Shown here one piece after another: positions 8,272 to 17,622 of a stretch of 41,526 bases of DNA. Under the pieces are notes generated by a model. It worked only from the letters and a program-made list of their open reading frames with translations, was not told where the DNA came from and ran no database searches. Source of the stretch: Ectothiorhodospiraceae bacterium. Lineage in GTDB: Bacteria > Pseudomonadota > Gammaproteobacteria > Nitrococcales > Halorhodospiraceae. The translations under genes and the position numbers were made by a program. Position 1 is the first letter of the stretch, and the number at the start of each line of letters is the position of its first letter. The stretch lies in the NCBI GenBank assembly GCA_003552345.1, contig PULM01000091.1, positions 1-41,526 of the forward strand, given 5' to 3'.

Positions 8272-9275
8272 AGCAGGGGCGCCTCGCAGGTGAGCCGCTC
8301 GCGCGGGCATACCGGCCGCGCGGCGTGCTCGGGCTGACTGTGCAGCGGCTCGAGCAGCGCCTCGGGCCAGGCACCGAAGGTGTCGAGACCCGGCGGGGCG
8401 CTCAGGTGCCAGGAGGCGGCCAACCGGGCGTAGAAATCGAGGGTGAGATTGCTCTCGAAGGCGGCGCTGAGCACGACCTCGACACCCGCATCGATGGCCG
8501 CCTGCCGCCATGCCCGGGTGCGGTTGAGCCCGGTTAGCATGGGCTTGAGCACCAGCGCGCCGAGTCCGGCCGTGCCCAGATCGATCCCGGGCTGCTCGCG
8601 CAGGGTCTCATCCCAGGCGAACGGGATGTTGGTCAGCGACGACCACGCCGCATAGCAGGCACCGGGGTGCAGCGGTTCCTCGATGAAGGCCACCCGCTCC
8701 GTGGGCAGCCCGGCACAGAGGCGGGCTGCCTGCTCGAGGGTCCAGCTGCGGTTGGCGTCCAGGCGCAGGCGGGTTGTCGCGGGCAGGCGATCGAGGATGC
8801 GTGCCAGGCGCTCGGCGTCTTCCGCCACGCTGGCCCGGCCGACCTTGACCTTGACGCAGCTCGGTGCTGGCCCCTCGATGGCCTCTTCCTCGTGGCCCAG
8901 CAGCCGACAACTGCTTACCCGCGGCGTCGCCCCCGGCGGGTGGAGCAGCTGCAGCCAGCCGGCCTCCAGGCCGAAGCGGGCGGCCGGTGGCAGTGCCTGT
9001 AGCGCCTCGGATTCGCCAGCACCCGAGTGCGCCTGCTGCAGATCGGCGCCGACACGCCCGGCGCCGGCGCCGAAAAAGCGACGGCAGGCGTCGATGCACT
9101 CGTCCAGGCCCTCGGTACTGAACCCGGGCAGCGGAGCGATCTCGGAGACCGCCCGGCGGCCGTCTTCGGCTGTCCAGAAGAGCAGTGCGCCGTGGCGCTC
9201 GGCAACCGGGGCCGTGCCGGGCAGCAGTGCCACCCGGTAGCGGCAGAGCTCCACGGAGCGCAGCCGCACGATCAC
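8268..9275 (-). CDS. menC: o-succinylbenzoate synthase MenC
   Basis: This enolase-superfamily dehydratase of 335 residues converts SHCHC to o-succinylbenzoate. The catalytic set of the muconate-lactonizing-enzyme group is visible: K142-x-K144 (VKVKVG), metal ligands D173 (LDAN), E199/E200 (FIEEPL) and D222 (WDET), and base K244 (LKPM). These match E. coli MenC K131/K133, D161, E190, D213 and K235 in spacing. The start is GTG 9275, two bases after the menB stop. The 3' end overlaps menE by four bases, consistent with translational coupling. Confidence 0.93.
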   Translation of the reverse strand: MIVRLRSVELCRYRVALLPGTAPVAERHGALLFWTAEDGRRAVSEIAPLPGFSTEGLDECIDACRRFFGAGAGRVGADLQQAHSGAGESEALQALPPAARFGLEAGWLQLLHPPGATPRVSSCRLLGHEEEAIEGPAPSCVKVKVGRASVAEDAERLARILDRLPATTRLRLDANRSWTLEQAARLCAGLPTERVAFIEEPLHPGACYAAWSSLTNIPFAWDETLREQPGIDLGTAGLGALVLKPMLTGLNRTRAWRQAAIDAGVEVVLSAAFESNLTLDFYARLAASWHLSAPPGLDTFGAWPEALLEPLHSQPEHAARPVCPRERLTCEAPLL

Positions 9276-9277
9276 GG

Positions 9278-10129
9278 TCAGGGGTTGTGCTTGAAGCGCC
9301 GGAAGTTCGGTTTGCGCTTTTCCAGGTAGGCGTTACGCCCCTCCTGCCCCTCCTCGGTCATGTAGAAGAGCATGGTGGCGTTGCCGGCCAGTTCCTGGAT
9401 GCCGGCCTGGCCGTCGACCCCGGCGTTGAACGCCGATTTGAGCGCACGCAGGGCGATGGGCGAGTGCTCGAGGATGCGCTGGCACCAGGCCACCGTCTCG
9501 CGCTCCAGGTCCTTCAGCGGCACCACCGTGTTGACCAGGTCCATGGCACGCGCCTGCTCGGCGTCGTACTGCCGGCACAGGAACCAGATCTCCCGGGCCT
9601 TCTTCTGGCCGACCACGCTGGCCATGTAACTGGCGCCGAAGCCGCCGTCGAAGGAGCCCACCCGCGGTCCGGTCTGGCCGAAGCGCGCGTTCTCGGCGGC
9701 CACCGTCAGGTCGCAGATCAGGTGCAGCACATGCCCGCCGCCGATGGCGTAGCCCGCCACCATCGCGATCACCGGCTTCGGGCAGGAGCGGATGTCGCGC
9801 TGCAGGTCGAGGACATTCAGATGGTGCGTGCCCTGTTCGTCCTGGTAGCCGGAGTCGCCGCGCCCCCGCTGATCGCCGCCCGAGCAGAAGGCGAGGTCGC
9901 CGTAGCCGGTGAGGATGATGACGCCAATCTCCTGGTCGAAGCGGGCGTCCGCGAGGGCCTGTTGCATCTCCAGGACGGTGCGGGGCCGGAAGGCGTTGCG
10001 CACCTCGGGGCGGTTGATGGTGATCTTCGCGATCCCGTCGGCCTTGTGGTAGAGGACGTCCGTGTAGCCGCTGGAGCAGTCGGTCCAGTCCAGGGCCGGC
10101 TCGATGGAGTTCGGATGCTCTTCGCTCAT
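9278..10129 (-). CDS. menB: 1,4-dihydroxy-2-naphthoyl-CoA synthase MenB
   Basis: This crotonase-fold enzyme of 283 residues (E. coli MenB 285) cyclises o-succinylbenzoyl-CoA to DHNA-CoA. It shows SGGDQ (83-87, oxyanion/acyl site), GYAIGGGH (126-133) and [14 protein letters not shown] (150-163). The Gly in QTGP, where Mycobacterium MenB has Asp, marks the type I enzyme that uses bicarbonate as the catalytic base; this is a family-knowledge inference. The start is ATG 10129, one base after the menH stop, with a GGTGAG Shine-Dalgarno inside menH. An upstream in-frame extension to 10228 overlaps menH and was dropped. Confidence 0.96.
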   Translation of the reverse strand: MSEEHPNSIEPALDWTDCSSGYTDVLYHKADGIAKITINRPEVRNAFRPRTVLEMQQALADARFDQEIGVIILTGYGDLAFCSGGDQRGRGDSGYQDEQGTHHLNVLDLQRDIRSCPKPVIAMVAGYAIGGGHVLHLICDLTVAAENARFGQTGPRVGSFDGGFGASYMASVVGQKKAREIWFLCRQYDAEQARAMDLVNTVVPLKDLERETVAWCQRILEHSPIALRALKSAFNAGVDGQAGIQELAGNATMLFYMTEEGQEGRNAYLEKRKPNFRRFKHNP

Positions 10130-10130
10130 A

Positions 10131-10901
10131 TCAGGGGTGCTCACCGCTGCAGATGCGTTGAATGACTGCGGCCACCGCCTCCGGGGCCTCGGCGTGGCAG
10201 TTATGCCCGACGCCGTCGATTTTGACAACCGTCAGCCCCTGGGTTTGCGTGGCCAGGTCGTCGGCGATGGCCGAGAACTTCTGATCCCGCGCGCCGGCGA
10301 TGTAGGCGCTGGGTGCCGGGAGGCGGCGCAGCGCCGGGCGCAGGTCCGGCTGCCCGGCCAGGCTGGCAGCGCGCAGGGTCGCGGCCAGGTGTTGGGGGTC
10401 GTGTCCGGCCCGGCGCTGGATCAGGGCCCGGCGACGCGCCTCGCTCAGGTCGGCGAAGACCGGTTGGCGGTACCAGGCGTCCAGGTTCTCCAGCCATGAG
10501 CCGGTGCTCAGGCGCCGTGCCCAGGCATCATCGTGGCGACGCCGCTGCGCCCTTGCCGAGGCATCCTGCAGCCCCGGGTGGGCGCCCTCAAGGATCAGCG
10601 CGCTGATCCGCTGCGGATGCCGTTCGGCGAGCGCGAGGGCCAGGCGGCCGCCGAGGGAGTAGCCGACCAGGGCGAAGCGCGGCGGCAAGTCGGAGGCCAG
10701 GCGCGCCCAGAGCGCGTCGGCCAGCGCCTCGAAGGTCTCGCCCGGCGGGGGGGCGCCGTCGTGGCCGGGCAGCGCCGGCGTCCGGCAGCGCAGCCCTGGG
10801 CCCAGGGCCTGGGCGACCGGCTGCCACTCCTGCGGGTCACCGAGGAAACCGTGCAGGCAGACGACCTCTGCGGTGTTGGTGGCCTGCGGCGAACACGCCA
10901 T
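10131..10901 (-). CDS. menH: SHCHC synthase MenH (alpha/beta hydrolase)
   Basis: This 256-residue alpha/beta-hydrolase eliminates pyruvate from SEPHCHC to give SHCHC. The triad is S82 in VGYSLGG, D206 in GARDQKF and H233 in GVGHNCH, close to E. coli MenH S86/D210/H232. The oxyanion segment is LHGFLGD (16-22). The operon position between menD and menB supports the assignment over a generic esterase. The start ATG lies three bases after the menD stop, with only a weak Shine-Dalgarno, so expression probably depends on coupling to menD. Confidence 0.93.
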   Translation of the reverse strand: MACSPQATNTAEVVCLHGFLGDPQEWQPVAQALGPGLRCRTPALPGHDGAPPPGETFEALADALWARLASDLPPRFALVGYSLGGRLALALAERHPQRISALILEGAHPGLQDASARAQRRRHDDAWARRLSTGSWLENLDAWYRQPVFADLSEARRRALIQRRAGHDPQHLAATLRAASLAGQPDLRPALRRLPAPSAYIAGARDQKFSAIADDLATQTQGLTVVKIDGVGHNCHAEAPEAVAAVIQRICSGEHP

Positions 10902-10904
10902 CGC

Positions 10905-12578
10905 TCAGAGCGCCTGGAGCGTTCGGAATAGCCCGGCCATCTGCTCGCTGCCGCCGCCCGGTGGGCAGGCCACCTCGATGAGGCTGCCGCCGGGCTGCCG
11001 GCACGCCTGGAGGTACGCGGTCTCAAGCTGATCACCATCGCTGCAGCACCAGTAGGGCAGGTGGAACTGCTCGGCCGCGTTGGCGAACCCGAGGCCGTGG
11101 GGCATGCGAAACAGGCGCCGATGGGCATCGCCCCCCTCATCGCGGGCCGGCAGCAGATCGAAGATGCCGCCACCGTCGTTATTGAACACCACCACCACAC
11201 AGGTGTGCCGCGCTGCGCCAAGCAGGGCGAGGCTGTTCAGATCGTGGAGGGCCGACAGGTCGCCGATCACCAGCGTGACGCCGTCGCGGTGGTGGTGGGC
11301 GAAACCGGCGGCGGTGGCGATCAGCCCATCGATCCCGCTGACGCCGCGCTGCGTGACGCAGGGGTTGCCGTGGGCGGGCGCGGCGAAGAGGTCGAAGACC
11401 CGGATCGGTAGGCTGTTGCCCGGGAACAGCGCCATGCCCGGCGGTAGGCCCCGGCTGATGCGTTCGGCGGCAGCAGGCTCGGCGAAGGGGGCGGCTGCCA
11501 GTGCTGTGCGGCACGCCGCAGCCACTTGCTCCCGGGCCTCAGCCAGTCCGGGCAGTGGCGGCTGTGCCGCGGTGGGCTGCAGGGCGCGGCAGGCGGCGGC
11601 GATGTCCGCCTGCACGGTGGTCGCCTGCCAGTCGGGATCCATGTCCTCGTCGCCGGCGCTGATCAGCCACCGCCGCGGTGCGTGGCGAGCCAGCCATGCG
11701 GGCAGGCGGCGGCCGGTGAGACGCCCCCCGAACTGGACCACCTGGCGGGCCTGGGCCAGCGCCTGGTCCCCGCCGCGGGTGGCAAGCAGCAGCTCCGCGG
11801 CGCCGACGATGCACGGGTGGGCATGCAGGCGCAGCTGGCTGCCCACGTCGGCGAGGACCGGGATGTTGGCGGCGGCGGCCGTCTCCAGCACGGCCTGTGC
11901 CTCGTCGTCGCGCAACTCGCCGGCGATGAATAGCTGCGGCGGCTGCGCCGCCCCGAGCGCCGGCACGGCACTGCGCGGCGGTGGGGTGGGCGGCCGAGGT
12001 GGGGGCGGTGCGGGGTGCTCCGTGCCGCCGTAGAGGGGTTCACGCAGGGGCACGTTCAGATGAACGGGGCCGTTGGCCCCGGCTGCGGTGGCCGTGGCCA
12101 GCGTGGCATCCAGGCGCCGGTTCAGCCAGGCGCCGCATAGCCCGGTCTCGGGGGCCGGCAGCGCCAGGGTCGTCCGCACCAGCGGGGCGAAGAGGCCCTC
12201 CTGGGGCAGGGCCTGGTTGGCGCCACAGTGGTGCAGTTCCGGGGGGCGGTCGGCGGTGATGACGACCAGTGGCAGCCGGCTCTGCCGCGCCTCGGCCACC
12301 GCCGGGTGGAGGGTGGGGACCGCCGTCCCGGAGGTGGTGATGACGGCCACCGGGCGGCGGCTGGCACGGACCAGGCCGAGGGCGTAGAAGGCCAGGCCCC
12401 GCTCATCGAAGTGGGTGTGTACCGTCAGGTCGCCGCCGCCGTCGGCCCGCCGGGCGGCGGCGAGGGCCAGCGGGGCGCTGCGGCTGCCCGGCGCGATGCA
12501 GCAGTCACGCACCCCGTGGGCGTGGAGGCGATCGAGGAGGCTGCCGGCCCAGGTGGCGTTGAGATCCTCGGTGCGCAC
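10905..12578 (-). CDS. menD: SEPHCHC synthase MenD (ThDP-dependent)
   Basis: This thiamine-diphosphate enzyme of 557 residues (E. coli 556) joins isochorismate and 2-oxoglutarate. The N-terminal Pyr domain has APGSRSAPLALA and TTSGTAVPTLHPAVAEA, then ITADRPPELHHCGANQ. The C-terminal PP domain has VIGDLSALHDLNSLALL followed by VVFNNDGGGIFDLLP, the cofactor/Mg2+ signature of MenD. The chosen start is GTG 12578, preceded by a run of eight G then AGC, which lies 14 bases after the menF stop. The open frame reaches 12695, but that extension lies within menF. It is the second gene of the men operon. Confidence 0.95.
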   Translation of the reverse strand: MRTEDLNATWAGSLLDRLHAHGVRDCCIAPGSRSAPLALAAARRADGGGDLTVHTHFDERGLAFYALGLVRASRRPVAVITTSGTAVPTLHPAVAEARQSRLPLVVITADRPPELHHCGANQALPQEGLFAPLVRTTLALPAPETGLCGAWLNRRLDATLATATAAGANGPVHLNVPLREPLYGGTEHPAPPPPRPPTPPPRSAVPALGAAQPPQLFIAGELRDDEAQAVLETAAAANIPVLADVGSQLRLHAHPCIVGAAELLLATRGGDQALAQARQVVQFGGRLTGRRLPAWLARHAPRRWLISAGDEDMDPDWQATTVQADIAAACRALQPTAAQPPLPGLAEAREQVAAACRTALAAAPFAEPAAAERISRGLPPGMALFPGNSLPIRVFDLFAAPAHGNPCVTQRGVSGIDGLIATAAGFAHHHRDGVTLVIGDLSALHDLNSLALLGAARHTCVVVVFNNDGGGIFDLLPARDEGGDAHRRLFRMPHGLGFANAAEQFHLPYWCCSDGDQLETAYLQACRQPGGSLIEVACPPGGGSEQMAGLFRTLQAL

Positions 12579-12592
12579 GCTCCCCCCCCGGG

Positions 12593-14008
12593 CTAGTCCT
12601 GAACCGCGGAGAGGAACGACTCGATCTTCGCCTCCAGCTCCTGCCATTCGGCCTCGGCCTCGGAGCCCTGGACGATGCCCACGCCGGAGTAGCACCAGGC
12701 CCGCTCGCCGGCGACCAGGGCCGAGCGGATCGCCACGGCGAGTTCTGCGGCGTCGCCGGAGAGCCGACCGATTACGCCGCTGTACCAGCCGCGGCGGAAC
12801 CCCTCCTGGCGGCGGATCAGGTCCTGGGCGCGGCGGCGCGGGAAGCCGCAGACGGCCGGGGTCGGGTGGAGGGCATCAAGCAGCTGGTGGTCGCCCACCC
12901 CGGGACGCAGGGTCGCCTGGATGGGCAGGCGCCGGTGCTGGATCCGGTCCAGCTTGAGCACCTCGGCCTCGGCCGGGGCGTCGATGCGGATCGCCCACGG
13001 CTCAAGCTCCCCGCGGATGTAGCGGGTGACCCAGGCGTGTTCGCGCACCAGCTTGGAGTCTTCGCGCAGGGAGGTCTCCAGGGCGGCGTCCTCGGCCGCG
13101 GTGGCGCCGCGGCGCACGGTGCCGGCCAGGGACTCGGTCTGTACCGAGCGCCCCTTGCGGTAGAACAGCCGCTCCGGCGAGCAGCCCATGAAGATTCGCC
13201 CGGCGTGCTCGATGGCGAAGCAGTAACTGCCGTCGGTGATCGCCGACCAGCGACGCAGCGTGGTGAAGGCCGTCAGGGGGCGGTCAAGCCGGAGGGCGAC
13301 CTGGCGGGCCAGCACCGCCTTGTGCACGTGGCCCTGGCGGATGTCCCGCAGGATGGCCTCGATGCGGCGACTGAACTGCCCGAAATCCAGATCCTCGGCA
13401 CGATCGGTGACCTGCGCGGATCGATGCAGGGAATCGGTGGCCGGACTCAGGTCGCCGAGCAGTTCGATGACCTCTTCGCGGCGGCTGAGCAGTTCCTCGC
13501 TGGTCTCGGCGTAGACGTTCACACTCAGCTGCTGTCCGGCACTGCTGCCCTGCAGCTCCACGGCCGGGAGCAGCGCCAGACTGGCCGGAAACCCCTGCCA
13601 CTCGCCACCACCGGCCTGCCCGTCGAAGGAGAAGCCGCACAGCAGGTGGACGCCGTACTGCCGCGCCAGGCTCTGGGCGCGACGAAGCAGGGTGGGGTGG
13701 TCGTCCGGGCTGTCGGCCGTGTACTGCCAAGCCGCGCCGATACCGGCCAGGCGGAGGTGACCGCTGCGGTCCTGCCAGTAACAGCGCGGCGCCAGCGGGT
13801 TGGCCTCCAGCCAGGCCAGGGGGTCCACTTCCGGGACGGGGACGCTGGCGCGGAGCAGCCCGGGTTCCCGAAACCGCCACTGGCGCACCTGATCCAGCAG
13901 CTGCGCTACGGCCTGCTCGGCAGGTCCGTCCGCTGTGGCTCGACGGTGGCCGGCATCACCGCTGGGCGAGGTGTCCGGCGCGTTGGCACGTTGCAGGCTG
14001 TGAGGCAT
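12593..14008 (-). CDS. menF: isochorismate synthase MenF
   Basis: This chorismate-binding enzyme, about 471 residues, converts chorismate to isochorismate and commits it to menaquinone. The C-terminal domain contains MGCSPERLF, ESLAGTVRRG, the ALHPTPAVCGFPR motif, RRGWYSGVIGRL and a final GVGIVQGSEAEAEWQELEAK with Mg2+-binding acidic residues. The start is chosen at ATG 14008; a GTG at 14059 would add 17 residues but sits only about five bases from a TATAAC -10-like box and would be leaderless. The Shine-Dalgarno is weak at both. The N-terminus is longer than in E. coli MenF (431). It could in principle serve siderophore synthesis, but adjacency to menD points to menaquinone. Confidence 0.93.
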   Translation of the reverse strand: MPHSLQRANAPDTSPSGDAGHRRATADGPAEQAVAQLLDQVRQWRFREPGLLRASVPVPEVDPLAWLEANPLAPRCYWQDRSGHLRLAGIGAAWQYTADSPDDHPTLLRRAQSLARQYGVHLLCGFSFDGQAGGGEWQGFPASLALLPAVELQGSSAGQQLSVNVYAETSEELLSRREEVIELLGDLSPATDSLHRSAQVTDRAEDLDFGQFSRRIEAILRDIRQGHVHKAVLARQVALRLDRPLTAFTTLRRWSAITDGSYCFAIEHAGRIFMGCSPERLFYRKGRSVQTESLAGTVRRGATAAEDAALETSLREDSKLVREHAWVTRYIRGELEPWAIRIDAPAEAEVLKLDRIQHRRLPIQATLRPGVGDHQLLDALHPTPAVCGFPRRRAQDLIRRQEGFRRGWYSGVIGRLSGDAAELAVAIRSALVAGERAWCYSGVGIVQGSEAEAEWQELEAKIESFLSAVQD

Positions 14009-14063
14009 TGCGATCCAGGGTTGGTGGTGCTGTGCCCGGCACGGATCAGGCTGTGGCACAGGG

Positions 14064-14069
14064 GTTATA
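14064..14069 (-). promoter_or_regulatory. candidate -10 box for the men operon
   Basis: TATAAC on the minus strand (GTTATA on the plus strand) in otherwise GC-rich sequence, 55 bases upstream of the menF ATG at 14008. No convincing -35 hexamer is seen at 16-18 bases. It is the only clear candidate in the 149-base gap between aer and menF. Confidence 0.3.
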
Positions 14070-14133
14070 CACTACCGCAACGCGCCCTCGCGCGCACGCA
14101 CGGGGTGTGCGGTTGGCAGTGTTGCAGCGGACC

Positions 14134-14159
14134 GAGCCGCGACCGGGTGGCCGCGGCTC
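14134..14159 (-). terminator. GC-rich hairpin at the end of the Aer-like gene
   Basis: The arms GAGCCGCG (14134-14141) and CGCGGCTC (14152-14159) are exact complements, with two further G-C pairs possible inside after one mismatch. The stem overlaps the stop codon of the receptor gene. No U-tract follows, so it may be a Rho-type or mRNA-end structure only. Confidence 0.4.
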
Positions 14160-15756
14160 AGCGGCCGCGGATGAAGCGGCCGGTGAGCGCCTCGATGCCG
14201 GCAATGCGCTCGACGACAGCCTGCAGGCGCTCATCGGTGTGCAGGGATTCTTGGGTGACCCGATCGGCTACCCCCTCGATGCTCGAGACGCTGCGCGCGA
14301 TCTCCTGCGCGGTGGCCCCCTGCTGCTCGGTGGCGGTGGCGATCTGTCCGGCCATCTCACGGATCTCGTCCACGGCGGCCTGGATCTCCCGCAGCGAACC
14401 ACTCGAGTCGTCGGCATGGGCCAGTGTCTGCTCGGCGCGGCTGCGGCTCTCGCGCATGGCCTCGACGGCCGCCGCCGATCCGTTCTGCAGGGAGTCGATG
14501 ATGCCGTCGATCTCGCGGGTCGACTCCGCCGTCTGGCCGGCCAGCTTGCGCACCTCCTCGGCCACGACCGTGAAGCTGCGCCCGGCCTCGCCGGCGCGGG
14601 CCGATTCCACCGAGGCGTTGAGCGCCAGCAGGTGGGTCTGCTTGGTGATCTTACCAATCAGGGTGGCCGCCCGGCCGATGCGCTCCGCCTCGCCGTTGAC
14701 CCGCTCGATGGTGGCGGCGGCGTTCTCGATGTCCTGGACCAGCGAGCGCACCGCCGCGGTGCTCTGTTCCACGGTCTGTCGGCCGCGCTCGGTCTGTTGC
14801 CCGGCCCGCTCGGTGGCGTCGGCGGTGGCCGAGGCGTTCTCGGCCACCTCGCGGACCGTGGCGCTCATCTGCTCCATGGCGGTGGCCACGCTACGGGTCT
14901 CGTCGCTCTGCTGCTGGGCCTCGTCGCGCACCGCCTGCATCGACTGGCGGGCGGTGCCCGCCTCCGCCGAGAGGCGGTGCGCGTCATCCCCCAAGCGCTT
15001 GGCGATGGCCTGGGTCTCGGAGGAGAGGTGCCTGAGGGCCAGCTCGATCGAGGCCCCGTCGTGGCGACGGCCGAGGTAGATCTCCTCGCCGAGGGGGTCG
15101 TCGAGCAGATCGCGTGCCTTGCTGCGCGCCCGGCGCAGCTGACCGAGCAGCGGCAGGCTGGCGCCAGTGTAGGCGGCGAGGCCGGCGATGCCGAGCGACA
15201 GCTGGAGCCCGGTGCTCACCGGTAGCAGGGTGGCAAGGACGACGCCGAGCAGTGCGGCCAGGGCGCCGCCGAGCAGCCAGATGCCGCTGCCCGGGCGGCG
15301 ACGGCCGAGGAGCCCGGCGGGCAAGGGGCCCTTGTCCGGCTCCACGGCGCGCAGGTGACGATAGGCCCGTTCGGCCCGCTCGATCACCGTCTCGTCTCCG
15401 ATCTGCTGGCGCACCGACTGGATCTCGGTGATGTTGCCTGCGTCATCGCGGATCGGTGTTGCGTAGGCGTGGACCCAATAGTGGTCGCCGTTCTTGCAAC
15501 GGTTCTTGACCACGCCCATCCACGGTTGCCCGGCTTGCAGACGCTGCCACATCTGCTCGAAGACCACCCGCGGCATGTCCGGATGGCGGATGACGTTGTG
15601 GGGTTGTCCGATCAACTCATCGGGTTGATAGCCGCTGATGCGGACGAAGTCTTCGTTGATGTAGCGGATCCGTCCGCGGGAGTCGGTGGTCGACAGGATG
15701 TTGGCGTCGTCCCAGACGGCAACGCGTCGTTGCGTAACCGGTTCGTTGACTCGCAA
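14158..15756 (-). CDS. aer: Aer-like PAS methyl-accepting chemotaxis receptor
   Basis: This 532-residue receptor probably senses redox or oxygen through a PAS-bound flavin. The start is TTG 15756, with an AGGGGGAGGG Shine-Dalgarno eight bases upstream. It gives an N-terminus [10 protein letters not shown], typical of Aer homologues, whereas the open frame to 16071 is not family-like. The PAS domain spans about 14-115 and shares with E. coli Aer LSTTD (21-25), [13 protein letters not shown] (50-62) and [12 protein letters not shown] (83-95). Two hydrophobic helices follow (about 159-178 and 182-204), then a linker and a long coiled-coil. The signalling tip, around 365-410, contains [18 protein letters not shown] and [10 protein letters not shown]. 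It has no periplasmic domain. The gene is divergent from the hybrid kinase at 15989. Confidence 0.92.
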   Translation of the reverse strand: MRVNEPVTQRRVAVWDDANILSTTDSRGRIRYINEDFVRISGYQPDELIGQPHNVIRHPDMPRVVFEQMWQRLQAGQPWMGVVKNRCKNGDHYWVHAYATPIRDDAGNITEIQSVRQQIGDETVIERAERAYRHLRAVEPDKGPLPAGLLGRRRPGSGIWLLGGALAALLGVVLATLLPVSTGLQLSLGIAGLAAYTGASLPLLGQLRRARSKARDLLDDPLGEEIYLGRRHDGASIELALRHLSSETQAIAKRLGDDAHRLSAEAGTARQSMQAVRDEAQQQSDETRSVATAMEQMSATVREVAENASATADATERAGQQTERGRQTVEQSTAAVRSLVQDIENAAATIERVNGEAERIGRAATLIGKITKQTHLLALNASVESARAGEAGRSFTVVAEEVRKLAGQTAESTREIDGIIDSLQNGSAAAVEAMRESRSRAEQTLAHADDSSGSLREIQAAVDEIREMAGQIATATEQQGATAQEIARSVSSIEGVADRVTQESLHTDERLQAVVERIAGIEALTGRFIRGR

Positions 15757-15890
15757 CGCGGTGGCCCTCCCCCTAAATGACTGCCGGCCGCGCTCAGACG
15801 GCTGGTTGGTATATGATGATGGAGCGTACGGTTTTTCGCCATAGAAGTCACACCTGCACGGATCCGCGGCACTCCGGTGCCGGCCAGGGG

Positions 15891-15920
15891 TTGGGCTGCC
15901 AGCGGCTCCGGCGCTACAGT
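15891..15920 (+). promoter_or_regulatory. weak candidate promoter for the hybrid kinase
   Basis: TTGGGC (15891-15896), an 18-base spacer and TACAGT (15915-15920), about 70 bases before the TTG start at 15989. It lies in the 232-base divergent region between the aer-like gene and the kinase. An AT-richer patch at about 15810-15850 in the same region may hold the aer promoter, but no convincing boxes were found there. Confidence 0.25.
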
Positions 15921-15988
15921 ACAACCTTCGGGGGACGGACCCTGCGTGGCTGTGGATCGCTCGTTCCCGCACTGCTGAGGGTGCTCGT

Positions 15989-17560
15989 TTGCCCAGATCG
16001 AATCGTGAGACCGATCCGGACGATTTACTCGCCCGGGCCGCCGAGAGCCTCGGCCTGGGTGCCTGGCGCATTGACCTGCAGACCGAGCAGATCGTGCTAT
16101 GTCCCCGCGCCCGGGCCCTGTTCGGCCTGGCCGATGGTGCCCCCCGACCGGCCCGCGAGGGCCTCCAGCGCTACATCCCCGAGCACCGTGAGCGGCTGCA
16201 GGAGGCGTTTCGCCGCTGCATCGACCAGGGCGCTGCCTACGACGTCGAGTTCCAGGCCCTGACCGCCGGTGGCGAGCGGCGCTGGCTGCGCGCGACCGGG
16301 GTGCCGCTGCGCGATGAGCAGGGCCGGATCGTGGCCGTGGCCGGGGCCCTGCTCGATATCGACGGCTACAAGGCCCGCGAGTCCGAGCAGGCCGAGGCGC
16401 GGGTGGCGGCCGAACGCACGGACCGGGCCAAGTCGGAGTTCCTCTCGGCCATGAGCCACGAGCTGCGCACGCCGCTTAACGCCATCGTCGGCTTCGCGCA
16501 GCTGCTCTACGCCGACGAGGATTTGGATGCACCCACCCGCAGCGAATATCTGCGCCATATCCTTAGCGCCGGCTGGCATCTGCGTGATCTGGTCGGTGAC
16601 ATCCTGGATCTGGCACGGATCGAGGCCGGTCGCGCGTCACTGACGCCGGAGACCGTGCGCATCCCCGATCTGCTGCAGGACTGCCTGCGCCTGGTGCGCG
16701 ATCAGGCCGCGGATCACAGCGTCAGTCTGCGCCTGGAGGAGTCCGGGCCTGCGGCCGGGGCCTGTGTCTGGGCAGATCGGCTGCGGCTCAAACAGGTCGT
16801 CCTCAACCTGCTGACCAATGCGATCAAGTACAACCGCGAGGGCGGCTCGGTGGTCCTCAGCTACGGTCGCAACGATGCCGGGCAGGTGTGGGTCGATGTG
16901 GCGGATACCGGGCTGGGGATCGACCCGGAACAGCGTGACGGGGTCTTCGAGACCTTCGATCGGCTCGGCCGCGAGACCGGTAGCATCGAGGGCGTGGGGA
17001 TCGGGCTGCCGCTGGCGCTGCGCCTTGCCCGCCTGATGGGGGGCGAGCTCGAGTTGCTGGAGAGTGTCCCGGATCAGGGTTCACGGTTTCGGCTGAGCCT
17101 GCCCGGCATCGAGGCCGACGGCTGGGACCGGCACCGCTCGCCCAGCCTCGACCCACAGCTGATCGAGGAGCGCGAGGACGACCCGCCGCTACGCCTGCTG
17201 GCGGTGGAGGACAACCGGGTCAACATGCTGCTGCTCAGCGGGCTGGTGGCCAAGCGCCAGGGCGTGGAGCTGGTCGAGGCCTTCGATGGAAGCACGGGGC
17301 TGGAGCTGGCGCAGCGGGTGCAGCCGGATCTGATCCTGCTCGACATGCACCTGCCGGATACCGATGGCTTCGCCCTGGCCCGCCAGTTGCGGGCGGATCC
17401 GGCGTTGCGCCCGGTGCCGCTGGTGGCGCTCAGTGCCGATGCCAGCGACGAGGTCCGCCGCCGGGCTCTGGACGAGGAGGGTTTCAACGACTATATCGTC
17501 AAGCCCTTTGAGCTGGAGCAGCTCGATGCGCTGATCCGTGAGGTCCGGCTGAGCCGTTAG
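15989..17560 (+). CDS. PAS hybrid sensor histidine kinase with receiver domain
   Basis: This 523-residue soluble hybrid kinase has no membrane segment or signal peptide. Domains in order are a PAS fold (about 18-125), a short coiled coil, and a HisKA with H157 in [10 protein letters not shown]. An HATPase_c follows with N-box LLTNAIKYN (274-282), DTGLGI (306-311) and GVGIGLPL (335-342). A C-terminal receiver has phospho-acceptor D452 (LILLDMHLP), acidic residues at 406-408 and K505 (VKPF). The start is TTG 15989, with GAGGGTG upstream. It has no adjacent response regulator with an output domain. Its kinase core resembles that of the GAF kinase at 22784, suggesting paralogy. The signal is unknown; the divergent Aer-like neighbour hints at redox or energy sensing. 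Confidence 0.9.
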   Translation: MPRSNRETDPDDLLARAAESLGLGAWRIDLQTEQIVLCPRARALFGLADGAPRPAREGLQRYIPEHRERLQEAFRRCIDQGAAYDVEFQALTAGGERRWLRATGVPLRDEQGRIVAVAGALLDIDGYKARESEQAEARVAAERTDRAKSEFLSAMSHELRTPLNAIVGFAQLLYADEDLDAPTRSEYLRHILSAGWHLRDLVGDILDLARIEAGRASLTPETVRIPDLLQDCLRLVRDQAADHSVSLRLEESGPAAGACVWADRLRLKQVVLNLLTNAIKYNREGGSVVLSYGRNDAGQVWVDVADTGLGIDPEQRDGVFETFDRLGRETGSIEGVGIGLPLALRLARLMGGELELLESVPDQGSRFRLSLPGIEADGWDRHRSPSLDPQLIEEREDDPPLRLLAVEDNRVNMLLLSGLVAKRQGVELVEAFDGSTGLELAQRVQPDLILLDMHLPDTDGFALARQLRADPALRPVPLVALSADASDEVRRRALDEEGFNDYIVKPFELEQLDALIREVRLSR

Positions 17561-17622
17561 CCGGGGGCCGGGGGCAGGAGACCGCGACCACCTACTGTCT
17601 GACCCTCTTCGTCACCGAGGCG

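Noticed and set aside
12866-15079. A 737-codon plus-strand frame across menF and the Aer-like gene
   Set aside because: Antisense shadow of two genes with strong motifs; it crosses the intergenic region and has no Shine-Dalgarno or recognisable domain.
15757-16071. N-terminal extension of the Aer-like receptor to 16071
   Set aside because: The extension is Arg/Ser/Pro-rich, overlaps the divergent kinase start and the shared promoter region, and family homologues begin at the equivalent of TTG 15756.
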